Origin: Planctomyces sp.
GTDB taxonomy: Bacteria; Planctomycetota; Planctomycetia; Planctomycetales; Planctomycetaceae
NCBI GenBank assembly: GCA_005798445.1
Contig: SYJG01000425.1
Location: 1-40,403, forward strand
Direction: 5' to 3'
Length of the DNA stretch: 40,403 nucleotides
The position numbers and the translations under genes are program-made. Below, piece by piece: positions 9,590-18,467 of this stretch; the first letter of the stretch is position 1, and every line of letters begins with the position of its first letter. The notes beneath the pieces were generated by a model. The model had not been told where the DNA came from. It did no database searches and saw only the letters and a program-made list of their open reading frames with translations.

Positions 9590-12500
9590 ATGAGCCAACC
9601 GACTCTGCCAGCCGGCGACGACACACCCAACAACAACGCCCCGCATTCGGCGGACGACAGCTTTATCGTGGCCAAGAAACGCGAGCAACTCTTCGGCGAC
9701 TTCGAGGACGCGTGGAAGTCAGCGACTCAGCCGAGCATTGAGACTGTTCTCGGCCCAGTTCCTGAGACGGATCGTGAGACGGTTCTGCGAGAGTTGCTCG
9801 GCATCGAGCTGGACCAACGGCTGCGGCGTGGCGAGGTTCCGCAGCTCGCGGCATATCGCTCGCGGTTTCCCGACCACGTTCCTTTGGTTGACGCGACTTA
9901 TTGCCAAGCGATGAAAAAGCCGAACGTCGCGCGGTTCCGGTCCATTGATCGGTTGGGGATCGGCGGTCAGGGAGAAGTCTGGCTGATGCTCGACCCTCAG
10001 ATCGACCGCCGCGTGGCCCTGAAGATCTTGAAGCCGACGGAGAAAGGGTCGCAGCACTCGCTCACCTTGTTCCGTCGCGAGGCGGAGGTCAGCGGCAAGC
10101 TCGAACATCCCAACATTGTCCCGGTGTATGACGTCACGGCGGAACTCAATGAGTCGGGTCAGGCCGATCCCAATTCCCCCTGTTATGTGATGCGAGTGTT
10201 CGGTGATCCGCGTCTGCATGTCGCCACCGCCGCCTTTCATGACCGTCCGCGCTCGGCCGAGGAGCAGCCACTGCTCGCGGCCTTGCGAGCGTTCGATAAG
10301 GAGCAGTCCCCCGAACACCGCCGGGAGTTGGAAGGTCAGCTCGCGAAGTTTTCGTTCGACCCGCAGCAGGCGTGCGACCAAACCCTGAAGACGGCGGTCG
10401 AGTCGATTCTCGATCCCAAGGAAGACTCCGAGGCCGGGACGTTGGCCAGGGCCATCACCAAACTGCATGGCGGCGAGTGGTCTGAGCCAGCGCTGAAGGA
10501 TCTGTTGGATCGCTTCCAGCGTATCTGCGACGGAGTCGCCTACGCCCACAGCCGAGGCGTGATCCATCGCGACTTGAAACCAGAGAACGTCATGCTGGGC
10601 GAGTATGGCGAGACGTTGGTCGTCGACTGGGGGCTCGCCAAGCTGGTGGGCCGCGACGAAGAGCATCAAGCCGCCAACCTCGAAGGGGCGCTGCGAGTCG
10701 CGTCGGAAGGGGCCGATCCACATCAATCGCAGCACGGCGATGTGATGGGAACACTGGCCTACATGTCGCCCGAACAAGCGCTGGGCCATATTGGTGAACT
10801 CGGCCCAGCGACCGATATCTACAGCCTCGGCGCGATCCTCTACAGCGTTTTGACCGGCCAGTCTGCCTTCAAAGGAACGTCCACGGAGGAAGTCCTGGCG
10901 CGAGTCCTCAAGGGCGAATTCCCACGGCCGACCAAAATCGAACCGCGCGTGCCCAAGCCATTGGAAGCAATCGTGCTGAAAGCGATGTCGCTCAAACCAC
11001 CCGGTCGCTACGCCAAAGCGCGCGACCTGGCCGACGACGTGAAACGCTGGCTGAACGACGAACCGGTCTCGGCTTGGCCCGAACCCTTCACCGTTCGTGC
11101 AAATCGCTGGGTGAAGAACCACAAGACTGCCGTGACATCGACGGCCGCCTCAGTCTTAGCGGCCTCGATCTGCCTGTCAGTCTTGTTCGTGATGGTTTCG
11201 TCACGAAACCAATCGTTGGCATATGCCAATCGCGATCTTGATACCGCGAATCAGAGTCTGATTGCCAAGAACGCTGAGATCACAGAATCCAATCACCGCG
11301 AGCGTGATGCTGCAGAAGAGGCGCGGATGCATAGTTTGCTCGCGTCGGAACTCGCGCACGAAGTGATCTTTGAATTTGATCCGTTCCTGAAAAACATGAC
11401 GGGTGCCGCAGAGGTGCGTCAGACGGTACTCCAGCGAGTGACGCCGCTGATTCGCAAAATATCCACACGCTACACGTCTCCTGGAAAACGAGAGCGGACA
11501 GAGCTTCATGCGATGCTCCGGATCGTCGATCTGATGACCGAATTGGGAAGTTCGGAAGTGGGTGAAGCAGCCGGTTTGATTGACTCGACTTCCAACGTTC
11601 TGAAAGACGCGGAAGCAGTTTCTCGGCAAGCTGTGGATGCGGCACGAAAGCTTTTGGAGTCGGCCCCGGACAGCTTTCATGCCCGACATGATCAGCAGGT
11701 CGCAAGGAATAAGCTGGCCGATTTGCTGTACCACATGGGCCAATTTGATGAATCAGAACGGCTCTTCGTGCAGACACTTCAAGAAGTGGAATCGCGTGAC
11801 GAACGCATGGCTCGCGAAGAACCGGACTCGCAGCGCGATCTGCCATTTGTTCTGCAGCGTCTAGGGCTTGTCTGCCAGCGAACTGGCCGAGCCGCTGATG
11901 CCTTGAGGTATTACACCCGAGAGCGTGATGTGCTGGTTCCGCTGGCGACTGGTCTCGCCGTGACGGACACACTGCAACGCGATCTGCTCGTTGCCCACCT
12001 CGACGTGGGAAATCTGCAACTTCGACAGGGTCCGTTGAAGGAAGCGGAACAATCCTTCCAGAGCGCTTTGGGAATTGCCGAACAACGAGCGAGTGCGCTT
12101 CCAGCGAATCGACAAGCTCAGCGAGACCTGGTCGTGGCGCTGATGGGGCGCTCGGATCTGCTGACCGCCGGCAACAAATTGAAAGATGCCGACTCTGACT
12201 TGAAGCGTGCCATTGTGATGCTGGATTCGCTGGTCAATCAGAACCCGCTGGACTTTGAATTGAACCGAACTCTGGCCACGGTTCTTGGAAGTCAGGCCGA
12301 CCTCTATTTTCGCCTGGTGCAACTGACGGAAGCAGAAACCTCGGCGCGTCGGGCTCTTGCGTTGCGTGAGAATCTCACGGCCAAATCACCTGGGCATCAG
12401 GTGCTGCGAGCGGAATTGGTCACATCCTGGAATTCTCTGGGACAGATTCTCAGTCAGCAGAAGAAGCTCCCTGAAGCACAACAGTTGTTGGAAAGAGGTG

Positions 12501-13606
12501 TCACGGAAGGTGAACGGCTATTCGTTGAGGCCAAAGGCTTACGCAATGCCGACCTATCACGTTCCATTTCGATCGCCTGCAACGAACTCGGCAAGCTCCA
12601 CTCCGCTGAAAACAAAAACTCCGAATCGTTGAAGTGGTTCAAGAAAAGCCTCACTTTCAGCGAGCAAGCGGCCAAGGAGCATCCAGAAGACCGACGAGCA
12701 CAACGTGATTTCTGCATCTCACTTTCGCGTCTCGGTGATATCCACCAGCAATCCGGTGACTTGGAAATCAGTCGAGATCTGTTTCGACGGGCGCATACGG
12801 GTTATCTCCGTTTAGCCGAGGAATCACCACGAGATCTGTCAGCACAATTCGACATCATTGCGATCGGAGATCGCTTGGCACGCTCCGAAGCGCTCGTGGG
12901 AAATCTGACAGCCGCTCGTGCGGCGTTCGCGGATGCCCTTCGAGCCAACGCAAACATCCGGAAAGTCGTGGACAGCCCGCAGTTGAAACTGAATGAAGCG
13001 AAACTTCGTCGCGCGGCCGGACTCCTGTCGCTGATGATCCCCGACTTAAAGGATGCTCGTACCGCATTTGAATCATCCGCACAACTTTTCAAGGAGTTGC
13101 AGGAACGGAAACAATTATCGCCCCGCGACGCGGAACTCCTCAAAAAGCTCGAGGACGAATTGCAGGATGTGGCGCAGCGTGAATTGGCACTCGGAGACCT
13201 TGCGGAAATCGAAAGCCGTCCACAAGACGAACTCCTGAAACTGCTCACCATCCGCAGCGTGGAATCTGCACGCATGGGGCGACTGGAGGATGCTGAAGAG
13301 GCTATTCGGAAAGTTGAAGAATCCAAGCCACAGGATTTTGAAACGCTTTTTGACCTCGTTCGTGCTCATGGAATGCTGGCCGTCAGACTGGCTGACAAGT
13401 CCGTCATCAAGACCGATCCTGCCCTGGAGGAACAGCGACGACAGCAGGTCGAGCACGCTGTGAGAATCTTGCGTCAGGCGGTTGATGTCGGCTTCAACAA
13501 TCTGAGCCTGTTGAAACTCGACCGAGATCTCCATGAGCTTCGCTCACATCCGGATTTTCAGGCCGTTATAAAACAGCTAGAAGCTCAAGCAAATCCGAAG
13601 CCGTAA
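9590..13606 (+). CDS. Ser/Thr protein kinase with transmembrane segment and C-terminal TPR-like region
   Basis: A 1338-residue protein. Residues 33-105 form the N-terminal helical domain usual in planctomycete kinases. The kinase domain spans about 117-490: Gly loop GIGGQGEV (123-130), Lys145 in RVALK, catalytic HRDLKPEN with Asp328, DWG (346-348) in place of DFG, and the MSPEQA segment. The kinase is therefore predicted to be active. A charged insert of roughly 100 residues lies between the hinge (YVMRVFG, about 199-205) and the helix before HRD. One transmembrane helix is at about 514-536, then about 800 residues of TPR-like helical repeats, presumably on the other side of the membrane. GGAGG lies 6 bases before the ATG. 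The gene is divergent from the ECF sigma gene. A role in signalling to that sigma factor is inference. Confidence 0.9.
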   Translation: MSQPTLPAGDDTPNNNAPHSADDSFIVAKKREQLFGDFEDAWKSATQPSIETVLGPVPETDRETVLRELLGIELDQRLRRGEVPQLAAYRSRFPDHVPLVDATYCQAMKKPNVARFRSIDRLGIGGQGEVWLMLDPQIDRRVALKILKPTEKGSQHSLTLFRREAEVSGKLEHPNIVPVYDVTAELNESGQADPNSPCYVMRVFGDPRLHVATAAFHDRPRSAEEQPLLAALRAFDKEQSPEHRRELEGQLAKFSFDPQQACDQTLKTAVESILDPKEDSEAGTLARAITKLHGGEWSEPALKDLLDRFQRICDGVAYAHSRGVIHRDLKPENVMLGEYGETLVVDWGLAKLVGRDEEHQAANLEGALRVASEGADPHQSQHGDVMGTLAYMSPEQALGHIGELGPATDIYSLGAILYSVLTGQSAFKGTSTEEVLARVLKGEFPRPTKIEPRVPKPLEAIVLKAMSLKPPGRYAKARDLADDVKRWLNDEPVSAWPEPFTVRANRWVKNHKTAVTSTAASVLAASICLSVLFVMVSSRNQSLAYANRDLDTANQSLIAKNAEITESNHRERDAAEEARMHSLLASELAHEVIFEFDPFLKNMTGAAEVRQTVLQRVTPLIRKISTRYTSPGKRERTELHAMLRIVDLMTELGSSEVGEAAGLIDSTSNVLKDAEAVSRQAVDAARKLLESAPDSFHARHDQQVARNKLADLLYHMGQFDESERLFVQTLQEVESRDERMAREEPDSQRDLPFVLQRLGLVCQRTGRAADALRYYTRERDVLVPLATGLAVTDTLQRDLLVAHLDVGNLQLRQGPLKEAEQSFQSALGIAEQRASALPANRQAQRDLVVALMGRSDLLTAGNKLKDADSDLKRAIVMLDSLVNQNPLDFELNRTLATVLGSQADLYFRLVQLTEAETSARRALALRENLTAKSPGHQVLRAELVTSWNSLGQILSQQKKLPEAQQLLERGVTEGERLFVEAKGLRNADLSRSISIACNELGKLHSAENKNSESLKWFKKSLTFSEQAAKEHPEDRRAQRDFCISLSRLGDIHQQSGDLEISRDLFRRAHTGYLRLAEESPRDLSAQFDIIAIGDRLARSEALVGNLTAARAAFADALRANANIRKVVDSPQLKLNEAKLRRAAGLLSLMIPDLKDARTAFESSAQLFKELQERKQLSPRDAELLKKLEDELQDVAQRELALGDLAEIESRPQDELLKLLTIRSVESARMGRLEDAEEAIRKVEESKPQDFETLFDLVRAHGMLAVRLADKSVIKTDPALEEQRRQQVEHAVRILRQAVDVGFNNLSLLKLDRDLHELRSHPDFQAVIKQLEAQANPKP

Positions 13607-13610
13607 CGAA

Positions 13611-13634
13611 CCTGTTGTGGCCAACCACAACGGG
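13611..13634 (+). terminator. Terminator-like hairpin after the kinase gene
   Basis: A 10-bp stem (13611-13620 with 13625-13634, one G-T pair) with a CCAA loop starts 4 bases after the kinase stop codon. There is no T-run, so it may only stabilise the 3' end. Confidence 0.5.
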
Positions 13635-13797
13635 TCAGGAGACCGGCCACGACAACACCGATCGCTGGCCAACAACCTTCCGCTTGTCTTCAGGCTGAAC
13701 TATTCCGACAACTCGACATGCCGAATACTCGCCATCGCGGTTTCTGAATGGCCATAATCGGAGCGTCTTTCTTGGTTGCGCCTTGATGTGGTGAGTT

Positions 13798-14637
13798 ATG
13801 GATCTCATTGCCGAGCAATGCCGACGGAATGTGGAGGCGGATGACACCTGGGCGCTGTACTTGGCGCATCGCGAGCGTGTCACGCGGATTTTGCAGGATG
13901 CGCGAACGGAGTCGGGTGAGCGGTTGTGTTTGCTAGGTGCCGGGAACCTCAATGACCTGGACCTTGCTGCATTGTCGGCCGCGTTTCGCGAAATTGTGCT
14001 TGTAGATGTCGATGCCGTGGCATTGCAACGCGGCTTGTCGCGGCAAGGATTTGCCGAGGATGCCCGCTTTCGCTTGGTTGCTCCGACGGACGTCTGCGGC
14101 GTGTTTGCAGAATTCGCCGAAATGGCTAACGGACAACAAGTCCGAGATGATGCGATTAACAAATGCCTCCAAAAACTTACGCAACTCCCTGACTTTGGCG
14201 AGCCTGTCGGATTCGACGTCGTGGCCTCGGTCGGATTGCTCACGCAGTTAATTGATGGCGTGATGCGGTCGGTCGGCGAGTCTCATCCGCGCTCTTGGGA
14301 ACTCGTCTCGGCCATTCGGATTCAGCATTTGCGTTTGATGCTGGAGTTGACGATTGCTGGTGGCGCGACAGTGCTGGTAACGGAGGTGGTGTCGTCGGAC
14401 TCTTGCCCAGCGCTGTTTTCCGCGGGCGAAGGCGGCCTGCTGGAACTCTTGAGACGCGAGATCGCGGCGAAAAACTTCTTTACTGGGACGAATCCGGCGG
14501 CGCTGCAACACTTGCTTCGGACGGAAATCTGCCTCGCAGAACAATTGGCGAACATACAGCTCACAGAGCCGTGGTTGTGGCAGTTCTTGTCGCGGGTTTA
14601 TGCGGTGTATGGGCTGACGGTGCGGAAGCGCGGTTGA
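13798..14637 (+). CDS. Rossmann-fold, methyltransferase-like protein of unknown function
   Basis: A 279-residue protein. The segment LCLLGAGNLNDLDLAAL (43-59) followed by EIVLVDVDAVAL (65-76) matches motif I and the acidic end of strand 2 of class I SAM-dependent methyltransferases. The rest (helical, with conserved-looking PWLWQFLSRVYAVYGL near the end) gives no substrate clue. There is no signal peptide or membrane segment. The start at 13798 is preceded only by a weak GGTGAG. It lies 190 bases downstream of the kinase and 378 bases before the sigma-70 gene. Assignment rests on one motif, so the activity is uncertain. Confidence 0.65.
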   Translation: MDLIAEQCRRNVEADDTWALYLAHRERVTRILQDARTESGERLCLLGAGNLNDLDLAALSAAFREIVLVDVDAVALQRGLSRQGFAEDARFRLVAPTDVCGVFAEFAEMANGQQVRDDAINKCLQKLTQLPDFGEPVGFDVVASVGLLTQLIDGVMRSVGESHPRSWELVSAIRIQHLRLMLELTIAGGATVLVTEVVSSDSCPALFSAGEGGLLELLRREIAAKNFFTGTNPAALQHLLRTEICLAEQLANIQLTEPWLWQFLSRVYAVYGLTVRKRG

Positions 14638-15015
14638 TGCACTGCCCCGCAGTTGGATTGCGCCGGTTGCCATGACGCGGCAAAGTTGGGCGGTCGCGCG
14701 GATTGTTCCGGTCGCAATGAAACCCAGCAGCGCGTCAAACCTGGAGGGCTCGTCGGAGCATCCGGTCGCTCCGTTACGACTGCTCTGTTTGCCCCCTCGT
14801 TGCGACTGATCCGGTCTACCGAAGCCCTTCTCTTTGAGATGTCCGCGCAGGCGCGTCGATACCTCTCTTGGATTCACGCATGGAAGCGCTGTGCGATGGC
14901 CCGGTTCGGCAAGAGGTCGAACGACAGTGGCCCGCCTTGCCGCATTGGTGGCTCGAATCTGATGCCCGGCCCTGCCACTTCCCGTCACTCTTACCAGAAG
15001 ACTTGCAGGACTTTC
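14638..15015. other. Intergenic region upstream of the sigma-70 gene
   Basis: 378 bases without a convincing gene. An open frame runs through much of it into the sigma gene, but its translation (Arg, Ser, Gly and Ala rich, no domain) looks non-coding and the sigma gene has a better start with a ribosome-binding site at 15016. No hairpin with a T-run and no promoter I can defend was seen. Confidence 0.5.
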
Positions 15016-15861
15016 ATGCCTACCACTGCGACTACTCGCCGCCGTTTGCCGTCCCGAGTTCAAAACCCTTTGGAGACCTACCTCCGTGAGATCAACGAAA
15101 CAGCCTTGCTGACTGCTCAGGAAGAGAAGGATTTGTCGAACGCGATCCATGACGGCGATACCGCCGCTCGCGACCGGATGGTCCGGGCGAACTTGCGGCT
15201 GGTGGTCAACATCGCACGGGCCTACACCAACAAGGGCCTGCCGCTGCAAGACCTTATCGAGGAGGGGAACCTGGGACTGCTGCGAGCCGTCGAGGGCTTT
15301 GACCCGAACATGAATACGCGGTTCAGCACCTACGGCAGCTACTGGATCAAGCAGTCGATCAAACGAGCACTCGTCAATTCGGCCAAAACGATTCGCATTC
15401 CGGCGTACATGGTCGAGCTGCTCTCGAAGTGGCGTCGTGCGACGGCGCAACTGACTGATGAACTTGGCCGCCCGCCGACACCGGAAGAAATCGCGAAGTT
15501 GTTGGAGGTTCCGAAAAAGAAGCTGCGAATCGTCAAGAAGGCGATTCAGCTCTACAACTCGACGCCGCAAACCGAGCAAGCCGATAGTGGTTGGACTCTG
15601 GGCGAAATGGTGGCCGATCAGCGGCAAAAAGGCCCCGAAGCCGAAATGCTCGAGACAGACAATCTCACGCACGTCTACAAAATGCTGGAGACGATGGACC
15701 CGCGCGAAGCGACGATCCTACGAATGCGATTCGGCCTCGACGATTCCGAGCCGAAGACACTCAAGGAGATCGGCGAGTCCATGGGCCTGACCCGCGAGCG
15801 TGTTCGGCAGATCGAGAACGAAGCCCTCAATCGTCTCGCCAAAGGCCTGATGGGGGACTGA
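15016..15861 (+). CDS. Sigma-70 family RNA polymerase sigma factor (group 2-like, 281 residues)
   Basis: The start MPTTATTRRRLPSRVQNPLE follows AGGA 5 bases upstream. Region 1.2 is NPLETYLREINETALLTAQE; region 2 carries RMVRANLRLVVNIARAYTN, then DLIEEGNLGLLRAVEGFDP and TRFSTYGSYWIKQSIKRAL (regions 2.3-2.4 for -10 recognition). Region 3 follows (TAQLTDELGRPPTPEEIAKL), and region 4.2 ends MGLTRERVRQIENEALNRL, which matches RpoD-type -35 recognition. Region 1.1 and the non-conserved region of RpoD are absent, so this is a short RpoD/RpoS-like factor. Planctomycetes often have several of these, so it may be an alternative rather than the housekeeping factor. The small membrane gene at 15956 and methyltransferase at 16363 follow on the same strand. 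Confidence 0.93.
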   Translation: MPTTATTRRRLPSRVQNPLETYLREINETALLTAQEEKDLSNAIHDGDTAARDRMVRANLRLVVNIARAYTNKGLPLQDLIEEGNLGLLRAVEGFDPNMNTRFSTYGSYWIKQSIKRALVNSAKTIRIPAYMVELLSKWRRATAQLTDELGRPPTPEEIAKLLEVPKKKLRIVKKAIQLYNSTPQTEQADSGWTLGEMVADQRQKGPEAEMLETDNLTHVYKMLETMDPREATILRMRFGLDDSEPKTLKEIGESMGLTRERVRQIENEALNRLAKGLMGD

Positions 15862-15955
15862 GTCTGGCCAAGTCGCTGATCGAGAAGTAGCCTTTCGCCT
15901 CGTCCGCTTGCCAGCAACTCTTGTCTGGAAGCGGCGAGCAGCGAAAGGCTCTACG

Positions 15956-16339
15956 ATGAAACAAGCCGCGTTGGTTCTCGGTGGTGCGGTGCTCGGCGGA
16001 TTGGTCGGGTACTACGTTTTTTTCTGGCTGACTCGGCAAGGCTTCTACGGGTTGGTTCTTCCCGGCGGCCTGTTGGGCATGGGGGCCGGCATTGTGAAAT
16101 GCCGTTCGCGCTGGCCTTCGATCGTTTGTGGAGTGATGGCTCTGACTTTGGGCCTCTTCACTCGCTGGCAGTTCGGGCACTTCGATGAGGACGCCAGCTT
16201 CAGCTACTTCTTGAGCCATGTGCATCAACTCAGTTCAGTCACCCTTTTGATGCTTGCAGCCGGAACGGCCATTGGATTCTGGGTACCATTTCGGCGTGTC
16301 GAATCAGATCGCGTACCAAGCGGTCCACCTTCCGCGTAA
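15956..16339 (+). CDS. Small integral membrane protein of unknown function
   Basis: 127 residues from MKQAALVLGGAVLGGLVGYY. Four hydrophobic stretches are visible: about 3-26, 33-48, 54-70 and 92-110. The first has a GxxxG-like Gly repeat. The chosen start (15956) has AAAGG at a spacing of 7, whereas an upstream in-frame ATG at 15908 would add a charged N-terminus with no ribosome-binding site. No family recognised. It sits 94 bases after the sigma-70 gene and 23 bases before the methyltransferase, so it is probably cotranscribed with the latter. Confidence 0.7.
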   Translation: MKQAALVLGGAVLGGLVGYYVFFWLTRQGFYGLVLPGGLLGMGAGIVKCRSRWPSIVCGVMALTLGLFTRWQFGHFDEDASFSYFLSHVHQLSSVTLLMLAAGTAIGFWVPFRRVESDRVPSGPPSA

Positions 16340-16362
16340 GCCCTCAGAGCAGGCAAGAATCG

Positions 16363-17142
16363 ATGACAATCTCTGTTTCCGAAACCGAGCCGACACCATT
16401 CGATGATGGCGAGTTCTACGACATCCTCATGGGTCAGATGGCGGACTACGACCTGGATTTTTATCGCCAGTTAGCTCGCGAAGCTGGCGGGCCCGTGCTC
16501 GACCTTCCCTGCGGAACGGGAAGAGTCCTCCTGCCATTGCTGCAAGAAGGAATCGACATTGAAGGGGTGGATCTGTCGGCGGGAATGCTTGCGAGACTAC
16601 GGCAGAAAGCCGATGGGTTGGGATTACAGCCGCGAGTGCATCAAGCCGGCTTCACAGACTTTCGTTTGGAACGACAGTTTGCGCTGATCATCAGCCCGTG
16701 CAATTCCTTCGTCCACAATCTGACGGCCGAGGATCAAATACTGTCGTTGCGACTCTGCCGCGAGCACTTGTTGCCGGGTGGTTTGCTGGTGATCGACACG
16801 TTTTTTCCCGGCTCGCAATTCCTGGCGACGGACAACCAGCGAGTTTTGGAAGGGGAGATCACACATCCCACGACCGGGAATCGCTTGCGGATGTACGACT
16901 CGCGATCGCTCGACCGCGTGCGGCAGCTTTTTGATTCCAAGAATGAAGTCGAAGAACTCGACGCGGACGGTCGGCTCCTGTCGACACGCTCGTTTTCGAC
17001 AACCATTCGCTGGATTTACAAAACGGAAATGGAACTGCTGCTCCGCATCGCGGGGTTTTCCCGTTGGGAAATTTACGGCGGCTTCGATCGCCAGCCGCTG
17101 GAATTGGAAACTGATGGGATGATCGCGTTCGCATGGAAGTAG
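16363..17142 (+). CDS. Class I SAM-dependent methyltransferase
   Basis: 259 residues. Motif I is PVLDLPCGTGRVLLPL (44-59), the acidic end of strand 2 is IEGVDLSAGML (about 68-78), and post-motifs include FALIISPCNSFVHN and LLPGGLLVIDTFFPG, as in the methyltransferase 25/11-type fold. The C-terminal beta-rich part (residues about 165-259) is like that of small-molecule methyltransferases of this type. The substrate cannot be read from sequence. It is 23 bases after the small membrane protein gene and convergent with hemA across a strong hairpin (17152-17176). Confidence 0.88.
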   Translation: MTISVSETEPTPFDDGEFYDILMGQMADYDLDFYRQLAREAGGPVLDLPCGTGRVLLPLLQEGIDIEGVDLSAGMLARLRQKADGLGLQPRVHQAGFTDFRLERQFALIISPCNSFVHNLTAEDQILSLRLCREHLLPGGLLVIDTFFPGSQFLATDNQRVLEGEITHPTTGNRLRMYDSRSLDRVRQLFDSKNEVEELDADGRLLSTRSFSTTIRWIYKTEMELLLRIAGFSRWEIYGGFDRQPLELETDGMIAFAWK

Positions 17143-17151
17143 CTGTCCGCA

Positions 17152-17176
17152 TGGGGCAGGTTGAAAACCTGCCCCA
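17152..17176. repeat. Family A palindrome (copy 2), between convergent genes
   Basis: A perfect 11-bp stem (17152-17162 with 17166-17176) with a 3-base loop in the 38-base gap between the methyltransferase (+) and hemA (-). Read on the minus strand it is AACGTGGGGCAGGTTTTCAA and onward, the same family as the element at 8281-8337. No long T-run follows on either side, but the position suggests service as a bidirectional terminator. Confidence 0.8.
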
Positions 17177-17180
17177 CGTT

Positions 17181-18467
17181 CTAATCTCGCAGATGAAATA
17201 GTCGCTTGAGTGCGTCGATCAGTCCGTCCGGCGTCCCCGATTTCGCTTCGTGACGCAGAGCTTCGAGCGGCGGGTGCAGCAGCTTGTTGACGATGCGCTC
17301 GACACCCCGCTCGACGGCTTCGAGATCGGAGGGCGAAAGATGCGACAGCTTCGAACGCAGGCGTTCGAGTTCATCGCGGCTGACGTCGTGCCATTGCTCG
17401 CGCAGGCGTTTGACGATCGGGCCGGTTGCCATGTGATAGACATCCTGCATGAACCGTTCGGCCTCCTCGTCAACGATCAGTTGCGCCTTCTCAATCTCTC
17501 GATAACGCGCCTTGCGGTTCTGCTCGCAGGTTTCTTCGAGAGCGTCGATGTCGTAAAGGAAGACGTTGTCATCCAGGTCGGCAATGGCCGGAGCGAAATC
17601 GCGTGGAGCACCGAGATCGAGGATGAAGACCGGCTTCTCACCCGAACGACGACGCGCCTCGCGGAAGCGATTAACGTCAACGACTGGTTCGTTCGCACCG
17701 GTCGTGCTGACGATCATATCCGCGTGAGCCAGTTCTTCATCGAGCGCTTCCCACGAGCGCGGCCGCGCCCCCACGGACGCGAATTGTCCGGCGAGCTTCT
17801 CGGCGTTTTCGAGGCTGCGATTGACGACGGTGACCTGCCGCACCCCTTCTTCGCAAAGGTAACGCAGCGTTTCCTCCGCCATCTCGCCGGCTCCGAGGAT
17901 CAGCACTCGCTTGTCGTCGAAGCGGTCGAAGATGCCACGGCCGAAGTCGCTGACGGCCACGCTGGCGATCGAGACTCGTCCCTCAGCCAGCCGTGTGTCG
18001 GATCGCACGCGAGCCGACACGCGGATCGCTCCTTGAAACATCGCGTGCGTCAGCGGTCCACAAGCGTTGTGCTCTTGAGCGGCGCGGTAGGCTTCTTTGA
18101 CTTGGTTCACGATCTGCGGTTCGCCGAGCACCATGCTGTCGAGGCTCGACGCGACGCGAAACAAATGCCGCACCGCGTCCGGGCCGGTCTCGGCGAGTAG
18201 TTCGTCAGAGAACTCTTCCAGTGGAAGACGATGAAAGTCCGAGACGAACTCGGCGATCTGTTTGCGAGTCGGCGCGGCGTCGGGCGACTCCTGAGCCGAA
18301 TAGACCTCGACGCGATTGCAGGTCGAGAGAACCACGAACTCGGCCGAACGGAAGCGGCCAGCCAGCTCGTGATACGCGGCTTCGAGCTTGTCTCCCGCAA
18401 ACGCGAGCCGCTCGCGAATCGACAGGTTCGCCGATTGATGATTGCAGTACACGACCTGGAGGTTCAT
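17181..18467 (-). CDS. hemA: Glutamyl-tRNA reductase
   Basis: 428 residues from MNLQVVYCNHQSANLSIRER. The enzyme reduces glutamyl-tRNA to glutamate-1-semialdehyde, the first committed step of C5-pathway haem synthesis. Catalytic Cys50 is in STCNRVEVY, followed by SLDSMVLGEPQIVNQVKEAY, the NADPH-binding VLILGAGEMAEETLRYL and the C-terminal dimerisation helices. Length is normal. ATG 18467 is preferred over an upstream in-frame start (18518), because the upstream part is encoded by a repeat. The start overlaps the stop of the upstream ccsA-like gene in an ATGA, so translation is probably coupled. The ccsA/hemX-hemA pairing is known from Bacillus and other bacteria. Confidence 0.96.
   Translation of the reverse strand: MNLQVVYCNHQSANLSIRERLAFAGDKLEAAYHELAGRFRSAEFVVLSTCNRVEVYSAQESPDAAPTRKQIAEFVSDFHRLPLEEFSDELLAETGPDAVRHLFRVASSLDSMVLGEPQIVNQVKEAYRAAQEHNACGPLTHAMFQGAIRVSARVRSDTRLAEGRVSIASVAVSDFGRGIFDRFDDKRVLILGAGEMAEETLRYLCEEGVRQVTVVNRSLENAEKLAGQFASVGARPRSWEALDEELAHADMIVSTTGANEPVVDVNRFREARRRSGEKPVFILDLGAPRDFAPAIADLDDNVFLYDIDALEETCEQNRKARYREIEKAQLIVDEEAERFMQDVYHMATGPIVKRLREQWHDVSRDELERLRSKLSHLSPSDLEAVERGVERIVNKLLHPPLEALRHEAKSGTPDGLIDALKRLFHLRD

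Noticed and set aside
9719-11122. 467-codon open frame antisense to the kinase
   Set aside because: It lies wholly within the kinase coding sequence, has no recognisable domain or ribosome-binding site, and is explained by codon bias of the GC-rich sense gene.
14653-15015. Upstream in-frame extension of the sigma-70 gene
   Set aside because: No domain, biased to Arg/Ser/Gly; the ATG at 15016 has a ribosome-binding site and gives a standard region 1.2 start.
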